NCBI RefSeq assembly: GCF_003385185.1
Contig: NZ_PQHZ01000014.1
Span: forward strand, 83,347 to 147,346
DNA: 64,000 nt
Origin: Amycolatopsis palatopharyngis
Lineage (GTDB): Bacteria; Actinomycetota; Actinomycetes; Mycobacteriales; Pseudonocardiaceae
Reading direction: 5' to 3'
Under the pieces are notes generated by a model, which saw only the letters and a list, made by a program, of their open reading frames with translations, was not told the DNA's origin and ran no database searches. Position 1 is the stretch's first letter; each line of letters opens with the position of its first letter. Shown here in pieces: positions 8,715 to 19,345 of the stretch. The position numbers and the translations under genes are program-made.

Positions 8715-8783
8715 CCGAGCTGCCGGTCCGTCATCCGGGTCCGTTCGGCGACCGTCCGATACCGCACAACCACGGAGGACACG

Positions 8784-9557
8784 ATCGCGCCCACCACAAC
8801 GTCCGGTAGCAGGAAGGCCGCTCGCGCCCTCAGCTCGGCGGGAATCGCCTGCGCGGTCGGCGCAGGAACCCTGCTCGGCCTGTCCGGCACCGCCGCTGCC
8901 GCCGTTCCAACGGAGCAGACCATGGACTCGGCCCCCTCGTCGGTCGACGAAGGAACGACCGTCACCTTTCGGGGCACCCTTTCCGGGGTCGGGGATAGAC
9001 CACTGTCCGGTGAGGACGTCAAGCTTCAGTGGCGTGGGGGTCAGGGGCAGCCCTGGCACGAGGGCGGCACCGACACCACCGATGACAAGGGAGTCGCCGA
9101 GATCCCGGCCAGTGTGGACCGCACCGCGCAGTGGCGGATCAGCTACCCGGGTGACCGGATGAACGACCCCGCCGCGTCCAAGCCGGTCACGGTGAAGGCC
9201 AAGCAGTCCATCGGTGAACGGCTCGTCGAGACGGCCTCCGCCCAGGCCGGCAAGTCCTACTCTTACGGCGCGTCGGGCCCGGACAGCTTCGACTGCTCGG
9301 GACTGACCCAGTACGTCCACAAGCAACACGGGATCGACCTGCCCCGCACGTCCGATGACCAGCGTGCCGCATTGCCGGAGATCGCCAAGGCCGAAAAGCA
9401 GCCCGGCGACCTGATCTTCTTCGCCGACGGTGGCAACGTGTACCACGTGGGTATCTACGCAGGTGGCAACACCATGTGGGCGGCGCCCGAGTCCGGTGAC
9501 GTCGTACGCAAGCAGGAGATCTGGACCGACGCCTACACCGTCGGCCGTGCCTGGTGA
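8784..9557 (+). CDS. secreted NlpC/P60 peptidoglycan endopeptidase
   Basis: Cell-wall hydrolase expected to cleave peptide stems in peptidoglycan outside the membrane. A basic N-region and hydrophobic core ending in LSGTAAAA form a signal peptide. An Ig-like beta domain follows (about residues 45-140), then a C-terminal NlpC/P60 domain with catalytic Cys in FDCSGLTQY and His in NVYHVGIY. The start is unusual: the family-type N-terminus begins at an ATC codon (8784-8786) with GGAGG five bases upstream, and there is no ATG, GTG or TTG between it and the signal peptide. In-frame GTG codons at 8640, 8673 and 8694 are alternatives but would place the promoter-like repeat inside the gene and add 30-48 atypical residues. 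Confidence 0.85.
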   Translation: MAPTTTSGSRKAARALSSAGIACAVGAGTLLGLSGTAAAAVPTEQTMDSAPSSVDEGTTVTFRGTLSGVGDRPLSGEDVKLQWRGGQGQPWHEGGTDTTDDKGVAEIPASVDRTAQWRISYPGDRMNDPAASKPVTVKAKQSIGERLVETASAQAGKSYSYGASGPDSFDCSGLTQYVHKQHGIDLPRTSDDQRAALPEIAKAEKQPGDLIFFADGGNVYHVGIYAGGNTMWAAPESGDVVRKQEIWTDAYTVGRAW

Positions 9558-9632
9558 CACACCATCGGGAACTGATCGCCGCCTGTTCTCGTTGTCCGGT
9601 TTCAGGGAGCCGAGCAACCGGAGTGTGAGTCA

Positions 9633-10391
9633 ATGGATACGGCGATCGTGATGATCGTGCTGGTTGCCCTCGTCGTCGTGGGTGCGGTGTACCTTCTGCG
9701 ATCGCACGCGGCCTCGAAACAGCGCACGCTGGACGACGCGAAGGCAGAAGCACGGCGCTGGCTGGAGCGCCTCGGCGGCCAGGTACTGAACCTGACCGGC
9801 ACCGACACCGCGTCCCAGCAGGCGGTCGCCGACGCGGCGGAGCGTTACAACGCCGCAGGCTCACAGATGGAGCAGGCCGAGACCGTCGAACAGGCGCGAC
9901 TGGTGCGGGAGACCGCACTGGAGGGCCTCTACTACGTCCGGGCAGCCAGGACCGCCATGGGCATGGACCCAGGCCCGGAACTACCCACCGATGTGGAACG
10001 CGAACGGGCGGGCGCCGTCAGCGAGCACCGCTCGGTCGACGTCGAGGGCCGGACCTACGAGGCGTCGCCCGAGCCAGGCCAGAACACCCCGCACTACTAC
10101 CCCGGCGGCCGGGTCGCGGGGCGTCCGGTGCCGCAGGGCTGGTACAGCGAGCCGTGGTGGAAGCCCGCGCTCGTAGCCGGTGCCTGGGGCATGGGTTCGA
10201 TGCTGCTGTTCAGCGCGATGTTCTCGGGTATGGCCGGAGTTCCCGCCGAAGCCTCGATGGACCCGGCCGACGCCGGTGCCGACGGCGCAGATGCGGGTGA
10301 CGGCGGCGGTGCCGACGGCGGAGACATGGGCGGTGACATGGGTGACATGGGTGGCGGCATGGACTTCGGCGGCTTCGACGGCGGCTTCTGA
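9633..10391 (+). CDS. membrane protein with Gly/Asp-rich C-terminal tail
   Basis: A 252-residue protein without a recognised function. It has one N-terminal membrane segment (residues about 3-22), a charged mostly helical region (25-105), a second hydrophobic segment around 178-200 and a tail rich in Gly, Asp and Met ending in GGMDFGGFDGGF. This layout matches a conserved actinobacterial family of unknown role, sometimes labelled DUF1542-containing. Its start (ATG 9633) has CCGGAG nine or ten bases upstream. It follows the NlpC/P60 gene by 75 bases on the same strand, so a link to the cell envelope is possible but unproven. Confidence 0.7.
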   Translation: MDTAIVMIVLVALVVVGAVYLLRSHAASKQRTLDDAKAEARRWLERLGGQVLNLTGTDTASQQAVADAAERYNAAGSQMEQAETVEQARLVRETALEGLYYVRAARTAMGMDPGPELPTDVERERAGAVSEHRSVDVEGRTYEASPEPGQNTPHYYPGGRVAGRPVPQGWYSEPWWKPALVAGAWGMGSMLLFSAMFSGMAGVPAEASMDPADAGADGADAGDGGGADGGDMGGDMGDMGGGMDFGGFDGGF

Positions 10392-10410
10392 GCCGGCCCC
10401 ACCGGGTTGA

Positions 10411-11220
10411 TCACGCCGGCTGGCAGACCGGACACCAGTACAGGTTCCTGGCGGCCAGGACGGCGTGCTCCACCGGTGTGCCGCACACCAGACAGGGCAG
10501 GCTCGCACGCCGGTAGACATAGACCTCGCCACCGTGCCGATCCTGCCGTGGCGCTCGGCCGGTGGCCTCCGGCAGGTGCTCATCGGCGACGGTGTCGATC
10601 CGCCCGGTCCGCACACCCGCCCGCATGAGCACCACCAGGTCGGCCCAGATGCCAGTCCACAGCGACCGGTCCAACGACCTGCCGGGCAGCATCGGGGCGA
10701 CCCCGTGCCGGAAGAGCACCTCCGCTCGGTACACATTTCCGACACCCGCGAGCACCGACTGATCCATCAGCAGCGCCGCCACCGAGCTTCGGGACCGCGA
10801 GATTCGTTCCCAGGCCTCATCCGGGCGAGCATCGCGGCGGAGCGGATCCGGACCCAGCCGCGCCCTTATCGCGTCGACCTGTGCCTCGTCGAGCAGCTCA
10901 CAGCGCGTCGGCCCACGCAGGTCAGTCCAGTGGCTACGGCCGACGAGGCGCATCCGTACCTGCCCGACTGGCGCGGTCACCGGCAGCGGCGCCTCGGTGA
11001 ACGCACCGTAGAGACCGAGGTGCACATGCACCACACCGCGCTCGCCGTAGTCGTGGAACAGGTGCTTGCCGTGCGCCTCAGCGCCACGCAGCACCTGCCC
11101 GTCCAGTACCGCTGCCTCGGCGGCGAATCTGCCCTGTGGGCTCGCCACCCCCACCTCGGCCCCAGCGAAGCGGCGCCGGTGCAACCGGGCAAGCCGGTGC
11201 AGGGTGTGCCCTTCAGGCAT
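10411..11220 (-). CDS. nei: Fpg/Nei-family DNA glycosylase (endonuclease VIII type)
   Basis: Base-excision repair enzyme removing oxidised bases and nicking the abasic site. The N-terminus MPEGHTLHRLA carries the catalytic Pro2-Glu3 exposed after Met removal, and the His after Gly marks the Nei branch rather than Fpg (MPELPEVE). The C-terminal zinc finger has Cys243, Cys246, Cys263 and Cys266. Helix-two-turn-helix residues (QSVLAGVGNVYRAEVLF) are present. The 269-residue start at 11218-11220 is fixed by this N-terminus. It begins 4 bases after rpiB, so the two are co-transcribed, as in mycobacteria (Rv2464c-Rv2465c). Confidence 0.93.
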   Translation of the reverse strand: MPEGHTLHRLARLHRRRFAGAEVGVASPQGRFAAEAAVLDGQVLRGAEAHGKHLFHDYGERGVVHVHLGLYGAFTEAPLPVTAPVGQVRMRLVGRSHWTDLRGPTRCELLDEAQVDAIRARLGPDPLRRDARPDEAWERISRSRSSVAALLMDQSVLAGVGNVYRAEVLFRHGVAPMLPGRSLDRSLWTGIWADLVVLMRAGVRTGRIDTVADEHLPEATGRAPRQDRHGGEVYVYRRASLPCLVCGTPVEHAVLAARNLYWCPVCQPA

Positions 11221-11224
11221 CCGC

Positions 11225-11698
11225 TCAGGTAGCGGGCAGCGGCGGCGGGTTGCCCGTGCGCTCGTAGTCGAGCAGCTGGTCCACCCTGCGCACGTGCCGA
11301 TCCTCCGGCGAGGGCGGCGTCGCCAGGAACGCCTCGACGATCTCGGTCGCCTCCTCGGCCGTGTGCATCCGGGCGCCGACACCGATCAGCTGGGCGTGGT
11401 TGTGCTCCCTGGTCAGGCGAGCGATCTCCGTACTCCAGGCCAGCCCAGCGCGCGCACCCCGAACCTTGTTCGCGGCGATCTGCTCGCCGTTGCCCGACCC
11501 GCCGATCACCACGCCGAGGCTGCCCTCGTCCGCGACGACCTGGCGGGCGGTTTCGATGCAGAAGGCCGGGTAGTCGTCGGCCGCGTCGTAGACATGCGGA
11601 CCGATGTCGGTGACCTCGTGCCCCTGCTCGCGCAGGTGGGCCACAAGGTGGTTCTTGAGTTCGAAGCCGGCATGGTCGGATCCCAGATAGACACGCAC
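11225..11698 (-). CDS. rpiB: ribose-5-phosphate isomerase B
   Basis: Interconverts ribose 5-phosphate and ribulose 5-phosphate in the pentose phosphate pathway. The 157-residue protein begins VRVYLGSDHAGFELK and contains the RpiB marks: the catalytic Cys in DYPAFCIETA and the phosphate loop GGSGNGEQIAANK. The start is GTG at 11696-11698; an upstream extension of 32 residues is not family-like. Nei follows 4 bases downstream. Confidence 0.95.
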   Translation of the reverse strand: MRVYLGSDHAGFELKNHLVAHLREQGHEVTDIGPHVYDAADDYPAFCIETARQVVADEGSLGVVIGGSGNGEQIAANKVRGARAGLAWSTEIARLTREHNHAQLIGVGARMHTAEEATEIVEAFLATPPSPEDRHVRRVDQLLDYERTGNPPPLPAT

Positions 11699-11756
11699 GG
11701 CGCGCAGTCTGCCATCCCCGTTATCCACGCCGGCGGCCGCCCGGCATCCTTGTGAC

Positions 11757-12551
11757 GTGGACGTACTCGGGCACAAACTGTGGGACCTGGACATCTTCGG
11801 TCAGGGGGGCCACGACATCCGGCTGGAGTGGAGCGCCGAGGGGGTCTCGGCACTCGCCGACGAGTGCGCGGTGCTGGTGGTGGTCGACGTGTTGTCCTTC
11901 TCCACCACAGTGGATCTGGCCCTGATGCGCGGGAGCCGGGTACTTCCGCTGCCGTGGGGCGGTAAGGCCGCGACCGAGACAGCGGCGACCGCGGGTGCCG
12001 CGCTGTACGACGACGACGGTCACGCCCTGCGGCCGACCTCGGTGTTGCGCACGCCGCCGGGAACGCTGCTCGCACTGCCCTCCCCCAACGGCGCCACCCT
12101 GTGCGCGACAGCCGCGGACACGGGGGCGAAAGTGCTGACCGGCTGCCTGCGCAACGCGAAGGCGGTCGCCGAACTGGCCAGGGCGGTGGCGAAGGGCGAG
12201 CCAGTCGGAGTGATCGCCGCCGGTGAGCGTTGGGGCGTGGACATCCTCGCCGAGCCAGGAACCGTCGGACCACTACGGCCGTGCGTGGAGGACCACCTCG
12301 GAGCGGGGGCGATCGTGGACGCCCTGATCGCGCTCGGCCTCGAGCGGCCGTCACCGGAAGCGGCACAGGCGGCCCGCGCCTTCCGCGCGGCCGGGCCGGA
12401 CGTCGGCGCCGTCGTAGCCGGTTCGGCCTCTGGCAAGGAGCTCATCAACGGCGGTCACCGCGGCGACGTGGAGCTGGCGATCGCGGTGAACCGCTCGCAG
12501 GTCGCGCCGTACCTCGTCGACGGTGCCTTCCAGAACGTGGCGGCCCGGTGA
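11757..12551 (+). CDS. 2-phosphosulfolactate phosphatase (ComB) family protein
   Basis: A 264-residue protein of the ComB family: AVLVVVDVLSFSTTVDLAL near the N-terminus, then LPSPNGATLC and a segment on colouring residues TGCLRNAKAVA. In archaea ComB hydrolyses 2-phosphosulfolactate for coenzyme M synthesis. Actinobacteria make no coenzyme M, so the real substrate here is unknown. The start is GTG at 11757, 58 bases from the divergent rpiB start. The stop overlaps the GTG of the next gene (GTGA), so the pair is translationally coupled. Confidence 0.8.
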   Translation: MDVLGHKLWDLDIFGQGGHDIRLEWSAEGVSALADECAVLVVVDVLSFSTTVDLALMRGSRVLPLPWGGKAATETAATAGAALYDDDGHALRPTSVLRTPPGTLLALPSPNGATLCATAADTGAKVLTGCLRNAKAVAELARAVAKGEPVGVIAAGERWGVDILAEPGTVGPLRPCVEDHLGAGAIVDALIALGLERPSPEAAQAARAFRAAGPDVGAVVAGSASGKELINGGHRGDVELAIAVNRSQVAPYLVDGAFQNVAAR

Positions 12552-13258
12552 CGCCGACGCGACGACCTGGACGCTGGGTCGAGGTGGCGGATCGCACCTA
12601 CGCCCGCAGATACACCGAACTCGACCAGACACTGGGACTGGTCGTCGGCGACGAGCGCTGTCTGGTGATCGACACCGGCAGCGACGAGGCCTTCGGCGCC
12701 GAGTTCGCGGCGGCGGTACGGGAGATCACCGACCTGCCGTGGACGGTGGTGATCACCCACGCCCACTTCGACCACTTCTTCGGCACGGCGGCGTTCCTGC
12801 CCTGCCCGGTCTGGGCGCACACCCGCTGTCGCGACGTGCTCGTGGAATCCGCCGAGCAGATCCGCGGGGCCTGGGCCGAGCGTTACCGCCGCGAGGGCGA
12901 GGACGACCTCGCCCTGCTCCTCGAAGCGGCGCAACTCGTACTGCCCACCGAGGTGTTCACCCACCGGACCGAACTCGACCTCGGCGGCCGGGCCGCGGTG
13001 CTGCTGCACCCCGGCCCGGCACACACCGACCACGACGTCGCCGTCCACGTGCGGGACACGAACGTGCTGTTCGCGGGCGACCTGGTCGAGCAGGGCGCGC
13101 CACCCTCGATCGGCTCCGATGCCCACCCCGCGACCTGGCCGGACGCGCTCGATCTGCTGCTGCAGCTGGGCCCGGACACGATCGTGCCCGGGCACGGCGA
13201 CCCCGTCGACGCGGAGTTCGTCTCCCGGCAGCGCGACGAACTCCGCGAACTCAGTTGA
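12548..13258 (+). CDS. MBL-fold metallo-hydrolase
   Basis: A 236-residue metallo-beta-lactamase-fold protein with the metal motif [10 protein letters not shown] (H-x-H-x-D-H), a downstream His in [11 protein letters not shown], the bridging Asp in [11 protein letters not shown] and the last His in [10 protein letters not shown]. All expected metal ligands are present. GTG at 12548 overlaps the stop of the ComB-like gene by four bases. The stop overlaps the end of the convergent nitroreductase-like gene by eight bases. Substrate is unknown. Confidence 0.85.
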   Translation: MTPTRRPGRWVEVADRTYARRYTELDQTLGLVVGDERCLVIDTGSDEAFGAEFAAAVREITDLPWTVVITHAHFDHFFGTAAFLPCPVWAHTRCRDVLVESAEQIRGAWAERYRREGEDDLALLLEAAQLVLPTEVFTHRTELDLGGRAAVLLHPGPAHTDHDVAVHVRDTNVLFAGDLVEQGAPPSIGSDAHPATWPDALDLLLQLGPDTIVPGHGDPVDAEFVSRQRDELRELS

Positions 13259-13880
13259 AGTTCAGCTCACCGGTCCGCGTCCGCTTCAGCTCGAAGAAGT
13301 CCTGGTAACCCGCGAGCAGCCGGGCGCCGTCGAACACCTTCACCGCGTCCTCGCCACGCGGGATCGAGGTCAGCACCGGACCGAAGAACGCGACACCGTC
13401 GATGTGCAGGGTCGGAGTGCCGACGTCCATCCCGACCGGGTCCATACCCTCGTGGTGGCTCCCCCGCACCGCCTCGTCGAAGTCGGTGGAGTCGGCCGCC
13501 TCGGCCAGTTCGGCCGGCGCACCGATCTCCGCGAGCGCCTCGACGACGGCCGCCCGGTAATCCTTGTTCCCCTGGTTGTGAATGCGCGTACCGACCGCCG
13601 TGTAGAAGTCGCGCAGCGACTCCTCGCCGAGCTTCTGCGACAACGCGATGGCCACCCGTACCGGTCCCCATGCCTTGCTCAGCAACTCCCGGTACTCCTC
13701 GGGCAGGTCCGCACGCCCCTCGTTCAGCACCGACAGGCTCATGATCCGGAATCGCAGGTCCAGATCCCGCTGCTGCTCCACCTCCAGGATCCAGCGAGAG
13801 GTGATCCAGGCGAAGGGACACGCGGGGTCGAAGTAGAAGTCCACTCGCGTCGGTGCGGCTGCGTGCTGACCTGTCGTCAT
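13251..13880 (-). CDS. DsbA-fold mycothiol-dependent nitroreductase homologue (Rv2466c type)
   Basis: A 209-residue thioredoxin-superfamily protein that closely follows M. tuberculosis Rv2466c as I remember it ([25 protein letters not shown] and FFELKRTRT blocks). Rv2466c is an oxidative-stress protein that uses mycothiol and activates nitro-prodrugs. The family's active site is CPWC; here it is Cys21-Pro-Phe-Ala24, so the second Cys is missing and only monothiol chemistry is possible. ATG at 13878-13880 has AGGGAGA upstream. It is divergent from pepN, as Rv2466c is from Rv2467. Confidence 0.88.
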   Translation of the reverse strand: MTTGQHAAAPTRVDFYFDPACPFAWITSRWILEVEQQRDLDLRFRIMSLSVLNEGRADLPEEYRELLSKAWGPVRVAIALSQKLGEESLRDFYTAVGTRIHNQGNKDYRAAVVEALAEIGAPAELAEAADSTDFDEAVRGSHHEGMDPVGMDVGTPTLHIDGVAFFGPVLTSIPRGEDAVKVFDGARLLAGYQDFFELKRTRTGELNFN

Positions 13881-14060
13881 CGGGTTCTCCCTGGTTGTGA
13901 TTGCTCGCCAGACGGCGAAACGTGCCCTCACAGCGACCAACAGCACCCGAACCGCCCTTGTTCCCTGGCCGGCATTCCCCGTCGTCAGTATCGGCCCGCT
14001 CATGATTGGATGCCAGGAAGCAGATGCAACCGACAACCGCTACCAGCAGCCGAGGTGCCC

Positions 14061-16631
<2,571 letters not shown>

Positions 16632-16651
16632 CCCGGTTCGCCCGAGCTGGG

Positions 16652-16686
16652 CTGGATGCCCCCAGTGCCGTGCTGGGGGCATCCAG
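16652..16686. terminator. bidirectional hairpin between pepN and the DUF5130 gene
   Basis: CTGGATGCCCCCAG (16652-16665) and CTGGGGGCATCCAG (16673-16686) form a perfect 14-bp stem with a 7-base loop, between two convergent genes. It can terminate both. Confidence 0.85.
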
Positions 16687-16742
16687 TCCAGCGCGAGCCC
16701 TCAACACGGCACTCATGGGCACTGTGCCTGGCCGAAGCCTGG

Positions 16743-17237
16743 TCAGGCCGGGACAGGGCCCGCCTGGTCGGTCATCATCCGGAGGCCGCTGACAAGCCCG
16801 CCGACCAGGTCACCCTCCTTGAACGAGGCGACCATGCTCATCACCGCGAGCTTGGCGCCGCGGTCGGGGAGGCGGTGGTGTGCGTCCGCGCCCGTGACCA
16901 CCTCGACGACACGTTCGCCGGGCGACACCGCGATCAGCACGGAACGCGAGGCAGCCTGCCCGATTGACTCGTGCAGCGCCTCCGCGGCCTCCCGGCTGTC
17001 CTCGCCGAGCTCACCGAGGTAGACACTGAAGTCCAGCCCCGTCTCGCGGCTGGACAGAGTCAGTGCCTCGTCCAGCCTGGACAGCTGCATCGGGGTGAAT
17101 GGGCCAGATGGAGTATCGGGTTCGTACATTTTGGCCTGCGAAATACGGCCACTTGCCGTAATGGCCGCACCCGCTTCGAGGTCCGCCTCGTCGATTCGGG
17201 CCGCACTCGCGGAATGTGTCATCTCACCAGTTGCCAC
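16743..17237 (-). CDS. DUF5130 family protein
   Basis: A 164-residue conserved actinobacterial protein (Rv2468c-like by position and type) of unknown function. It has an N-terminal linker and a TPM-like alpha/beta core with YLGELGEDSREAAEALHES and VLIAVSPGERVVEVVTG. No signal peptide is seen. GTG at 17237 is preceded by GGGGAGG at ideal spacing, better than the ATG five codons later. The start overlaps the end of the small membrane protein gene by 14 bases, so the two are coupled. Confidence 0.75.
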   Translation of the reverse strand: MATGEMTHSASAARIDEADLEAGAAITASGRISQAKMYEPDTPSGPFTPMQLSRLDEALTLSSRETGLDFSVYLGELGEDSREAAEALHESIGQAASRSVLIAVSPGERVVEVVTGADAHHRLPDRGAKLAVMSMVASFKEGDLVGGLVSGLRMMTDQAGPVPA

Positions 17238-17466
17238 GAGCGCCTCCCCGTGCCGTCGTGCCCGTACCGTCCGAATCGGGCTGAATGCGAGCTGTCCCGA
17301 CGCCCTCCGGGTTGGCACTCCACCACTGTGGCGGGTACTCCCACGGCTGACCCGGCCGGTAGCGCTGCGCACCGGAGAACTTGGACCTCAGCGTGGCCAG
17401 GCTGACCGCACCATAAATGGCGAGCGGGATCAGCGCGAAGACCAGAATCGTCTCGACCATATTCAC
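17224..17466 (-). CDS. small membrane protein, CtaJ-like (aa3 oxidase accessory subunit)
   Basis: An 80-residue protein with a single N-terminal membrane helix (VETILVFALIPLAIYGAVSL), then a soluble part with YRPGQPWEYPPQWWSANPEG. The helix plus RYRxGQPW and WWxANPEG pattern resembles the small subunit annotated CtaJ of the actinobacterial cytochrome aa3 oxidase. This assignment is from memory and is moderate. The start is GTG at 17466 or ATG at 17460; neither has a good ribosome site. It overlaps the DUF5130 start. Confidence 0.6.
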   Translation of the reverse strand: MNMVETILVFALIPLAIYGAVSLATLRSKFSGAQRYRPGQPWEYPPQWWSANPEGVGTARIQPDSDGTGTTARGGARGNW

Positions 17467-17764
17467 GTCGCGAAGCGTATCCGATCGGCCCAGCCGAGGT
17501 CCGCGCGCCGCACTTTGCCGTACCTATGTCCACATCCGACCGTTAGACGCCGAAAAGGGCCCGTCCGCCGACTGCCACGCGTCCGATCCCACGTTGAGGT
17601 GAAGCAGTGTGCGCGAAAGGTTGCAACTCAACGTACGGGCGGCGGCACCCATCGACGTTGTCTTGTTCCCCGAGTGAAATGCTCGTAGTTTTTTCACCTG
17701 TACGGGCCTTGCGCCCAGCTCCTCGTCCCTAATAAGTGACACACCGGTCCCGGGAGGACTCACT

Positions 17765-18175
17765 ATGCACATCACCCAGCCACCTACCCAGGCGATCGTC
17801 GACACCACTCCGTCACCGTCGGAGGTCTGCACCGAACGCGGCACCAGGGTCACGGCCGGCACCAGGGTGACCCGGGGCACCAGGGTCACCAGGGGCACGC
17901 GCGTCACGGCGGGCACTCGCGTCACCGCCGGTACCCGCGTCACCAGGGGCACCAGGGTCACCCGCGGCACCAGGGTCACCTGCGGGACCCGCGTCACCTG
18001 CGGAACCCGAGTCACGCGCGGCACCAGGGTCACCAGGGGCACCCGCGTCACGGCGGGCACTCGCGTCACCGCCGGTACCCGCGTCACCAGGGGCACCAGG
18101 GTCACCCGCGGCACCAGGGTCACCGCGGGCACTCGCGTCACCAGCGCCAGGTCCGAGTTCGCACTGGCGGCCTGA
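17765..18175 (+). CDS. hexapeptide-repeat protein (17 x GTRVT-x)
   Basis: A 136-residue protein of unknown function: a 25-residue N-terminal segment, 17 uninterrupted hexapeptides GTRVT-x (residues 26-127) and a 9-residue tail. The sixth residue runs A,R,R,A,A,R,R,C,C,R,R,A,A,R,R,A,S, a four-unit period in which the central Ala pair is replaced by Cys. GGGAGG at 17752-17757 is correctly placed before the ATG, which supports this strand over the equally open antisense frame. The valine every sixth residue is compatible with a left-handed beta-helix of about six coils, and the Arg ladder makes it strongly basic. There is no signal peptide or membrane segment. Neighbours give no clue. Confidence 0.65.
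   Translation: MHITQPPTQAIVDTTPSPSEVCTERGTRVTAGTRVTRGTRVTRGTRVTAGTRVTAGTRVTRGTRVTRGTRVTCGTRVTCGTRVTRGTRVTRGTRVTAGTRVTAGTRVTRGTRVTRGTRVTAGTRVTSARSEFALAA
17840..18145 (+). repeat. 17 tandem 18-bp units
   Basis: Seventeen 18-bp units of the type GGCACCAGGGTCACCNNN encode the hexapeptides. Units 3-7 (17876-17965) and 11-15 (18020-18109) differ by a single base over 90 bp, which indicates a recent 144-bp (eight-unit) duplication. Confidence 0.95.
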
Positions 18176-18221
18176 GCCGGCTCCGCTCCCGAGCAGCGGA
18201 CACCGGGAAACACGAATAGAC

Positions 18222-18249
18222 GGGTACCTCGTCGAACGGCGAGTACCCC
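18222..18249 (+). terminator. hairpin downstream of the hexapeptide-repeat gene
   Basis: GGGTACCTCG (18222-18231) pairs with CGAGTACCCC (18240-18249) with one bulged base and an 8-base loop. It lies about 46 bases after the stop codon, in a 182-base gap between convergent genes. No other structure stands out in that gap. Confidence 0.4.
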
Positions 18250-18357
18250 AGGACGCACATCGGCCCGCCCAGCCGCCGCCACCGGCACTATCGCGGCTGG
18301 GCCGCCGAGGTCCTCTTTCTTCCGGCTCGATTCACGTCCGAGTCAGGCGGCGGGCAC

Positions 18358-19161
18358 TCAGGCTGCGGGTACGCCGAGGTACTGGTGCCACAGCGGATCC
18401 GACTCCGTCGAGTGCACGAGCAGCCGCCAGTGCGGTCCATGTGGTGCGCGCGGCACGATACGTAACCGCCAGCCCAGTTCGGCCAGCAGTTTGTCGGCCT
18501 TGCGATGGTTGCACTTCGCGCAACAGGCGACGCAGTTCTCCCAGGTGTGCGGGCCACCGCGGCTGCGCGGAACGACATGGTCGACGGTCTCCGCCCTGCT
18601 GCCGCAGTAAGCGCAGCGGTACCTGTCCCGGTGCATCAGCCCCGCGCGGGTCAGCGGCACCTGGGCCCGATACGGTACGCGCACGTAGTTACTCAGCCTG
18701 ATCACCGACGGCACCGGAACAGCCACCGTCGCGGCGTGCAGAGTCAGGCCTGAGGGGTCACCATGGACCACCTCCGCCTTCCCGCAGATGACGAGGACGA
18801 TCGCCCTGCGCAGTGGTAGCGCCGTCAATGGCTCGAAAGTGGCGTTGAGCAGCAGGACCCGGCGCTTGCCCCAGAGCACGGGTGGCCCAGACCCCGAAGT
18901 CCCGGTAGAGCCGGAATGCGCCTCCCGGGAACGCCGGTGCCCTCGCGGGATTCGACTCGCCCGCAACGGCGGCCCGTTGGCGTCGAGCCCACCGTTGCGC
19001 GGCTCGGCAGCCCCGGACGGCGCGGCAGACACGGAAGACGTTGTCGAACACAACACGACCTCGGGCGCCCGCCCGGTCTCGACGAGACTCGGAGCGCCAC
19101 GAGGGCTGGGTTGTCGGTCTGGCACTCGACCACCTCCACAGGTGCAGCCATAGTCGACCAC
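18358..19161 (-). CDS. HNH endonuclease family protein
   Basis: Up to 267 residues. The conserved part starts near residue 96 (RRVLLLNATFEPLTALPLRR) and includes an HNH zinc module: CAYCG, the DHVVPRSRGG core with its two His/Asp residues, ENCVACCAKCNHRKAD. This is the Rv2469c-type family, whose role is unknown. The first 95 residues are low-complexity and poorly constrained. The GTG at 19161 has AGGGGTGAT upstream, and a later GTG (residue 36) is possible. Its position between the DUF5130 gene and glbO matches mycobacteria. Confidence 0.82.
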   Translation of the reverse strand: MVDYGCTCGGGRVPDRQPSPRGAPSLVETGRAPEVVLCSTTSSVSAAPSGAAEPRNGGLDANGPPLRASRIPRGHRRSREAHSGSTGTSGSGPPVLWGKRRVLLLNATFEPLTALPLRRAIVLVICGKAEVVHGDPSGLTLHAATVAVPVPSVIRLSNYVRVPYRAQVPLTRAGLMHRDRYRCAYCGSRAETVDHVVPRSRGGPHTWENCVACCAKCNHRKADKLLAELGWRLRIVPRAPHGPHWRLLVHSTESDPLWHQYLGVPAA

Positions 19162-19345
19162 AGATCACCCCTGGAACGCACGCGCGTTCGCTCACGTGTC
19201 ACGGACAGTTCGGTAAATTTCGGCCGACTCCTGTCTGTCGTCATCGTCACCGCAGCGTCAGGCTCGGCGGCCGAGCGAAGTACGGTTGTGCCGGGGTGTC
19301 AACACCGTTGCCCAACCATTCAGCCGGAAAGGAGTGCGCCTCGCC

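Noticed and set aside
8480..8780. Possible ydaO (c-di-AMP) riboswitch before the NlpC/P60 gene, as found before cell-wall hydrolases in other actinobacteria.
   Set aside because: I could not find the conserved GGGAGCCG and GGGTGAA blocks in order. A covariance-model search would decide.
17840..18145. Possible CRISPR-like array of short direct repeats.
   Set aside because: Units are 18 bp head to tail with no unique spacers and stay in frame as codons.
17524..18288. A 254-codon open frame antisense to the hexapeptide-repeat gene, itself repetitive (VTRVPxVTLVP).
   Set aside because: An 18-bp repeat without stops in one frame keeps other frames open too. The antisense frame has no convincing ribosome site, while the plus frame has GGGAGG well placed.
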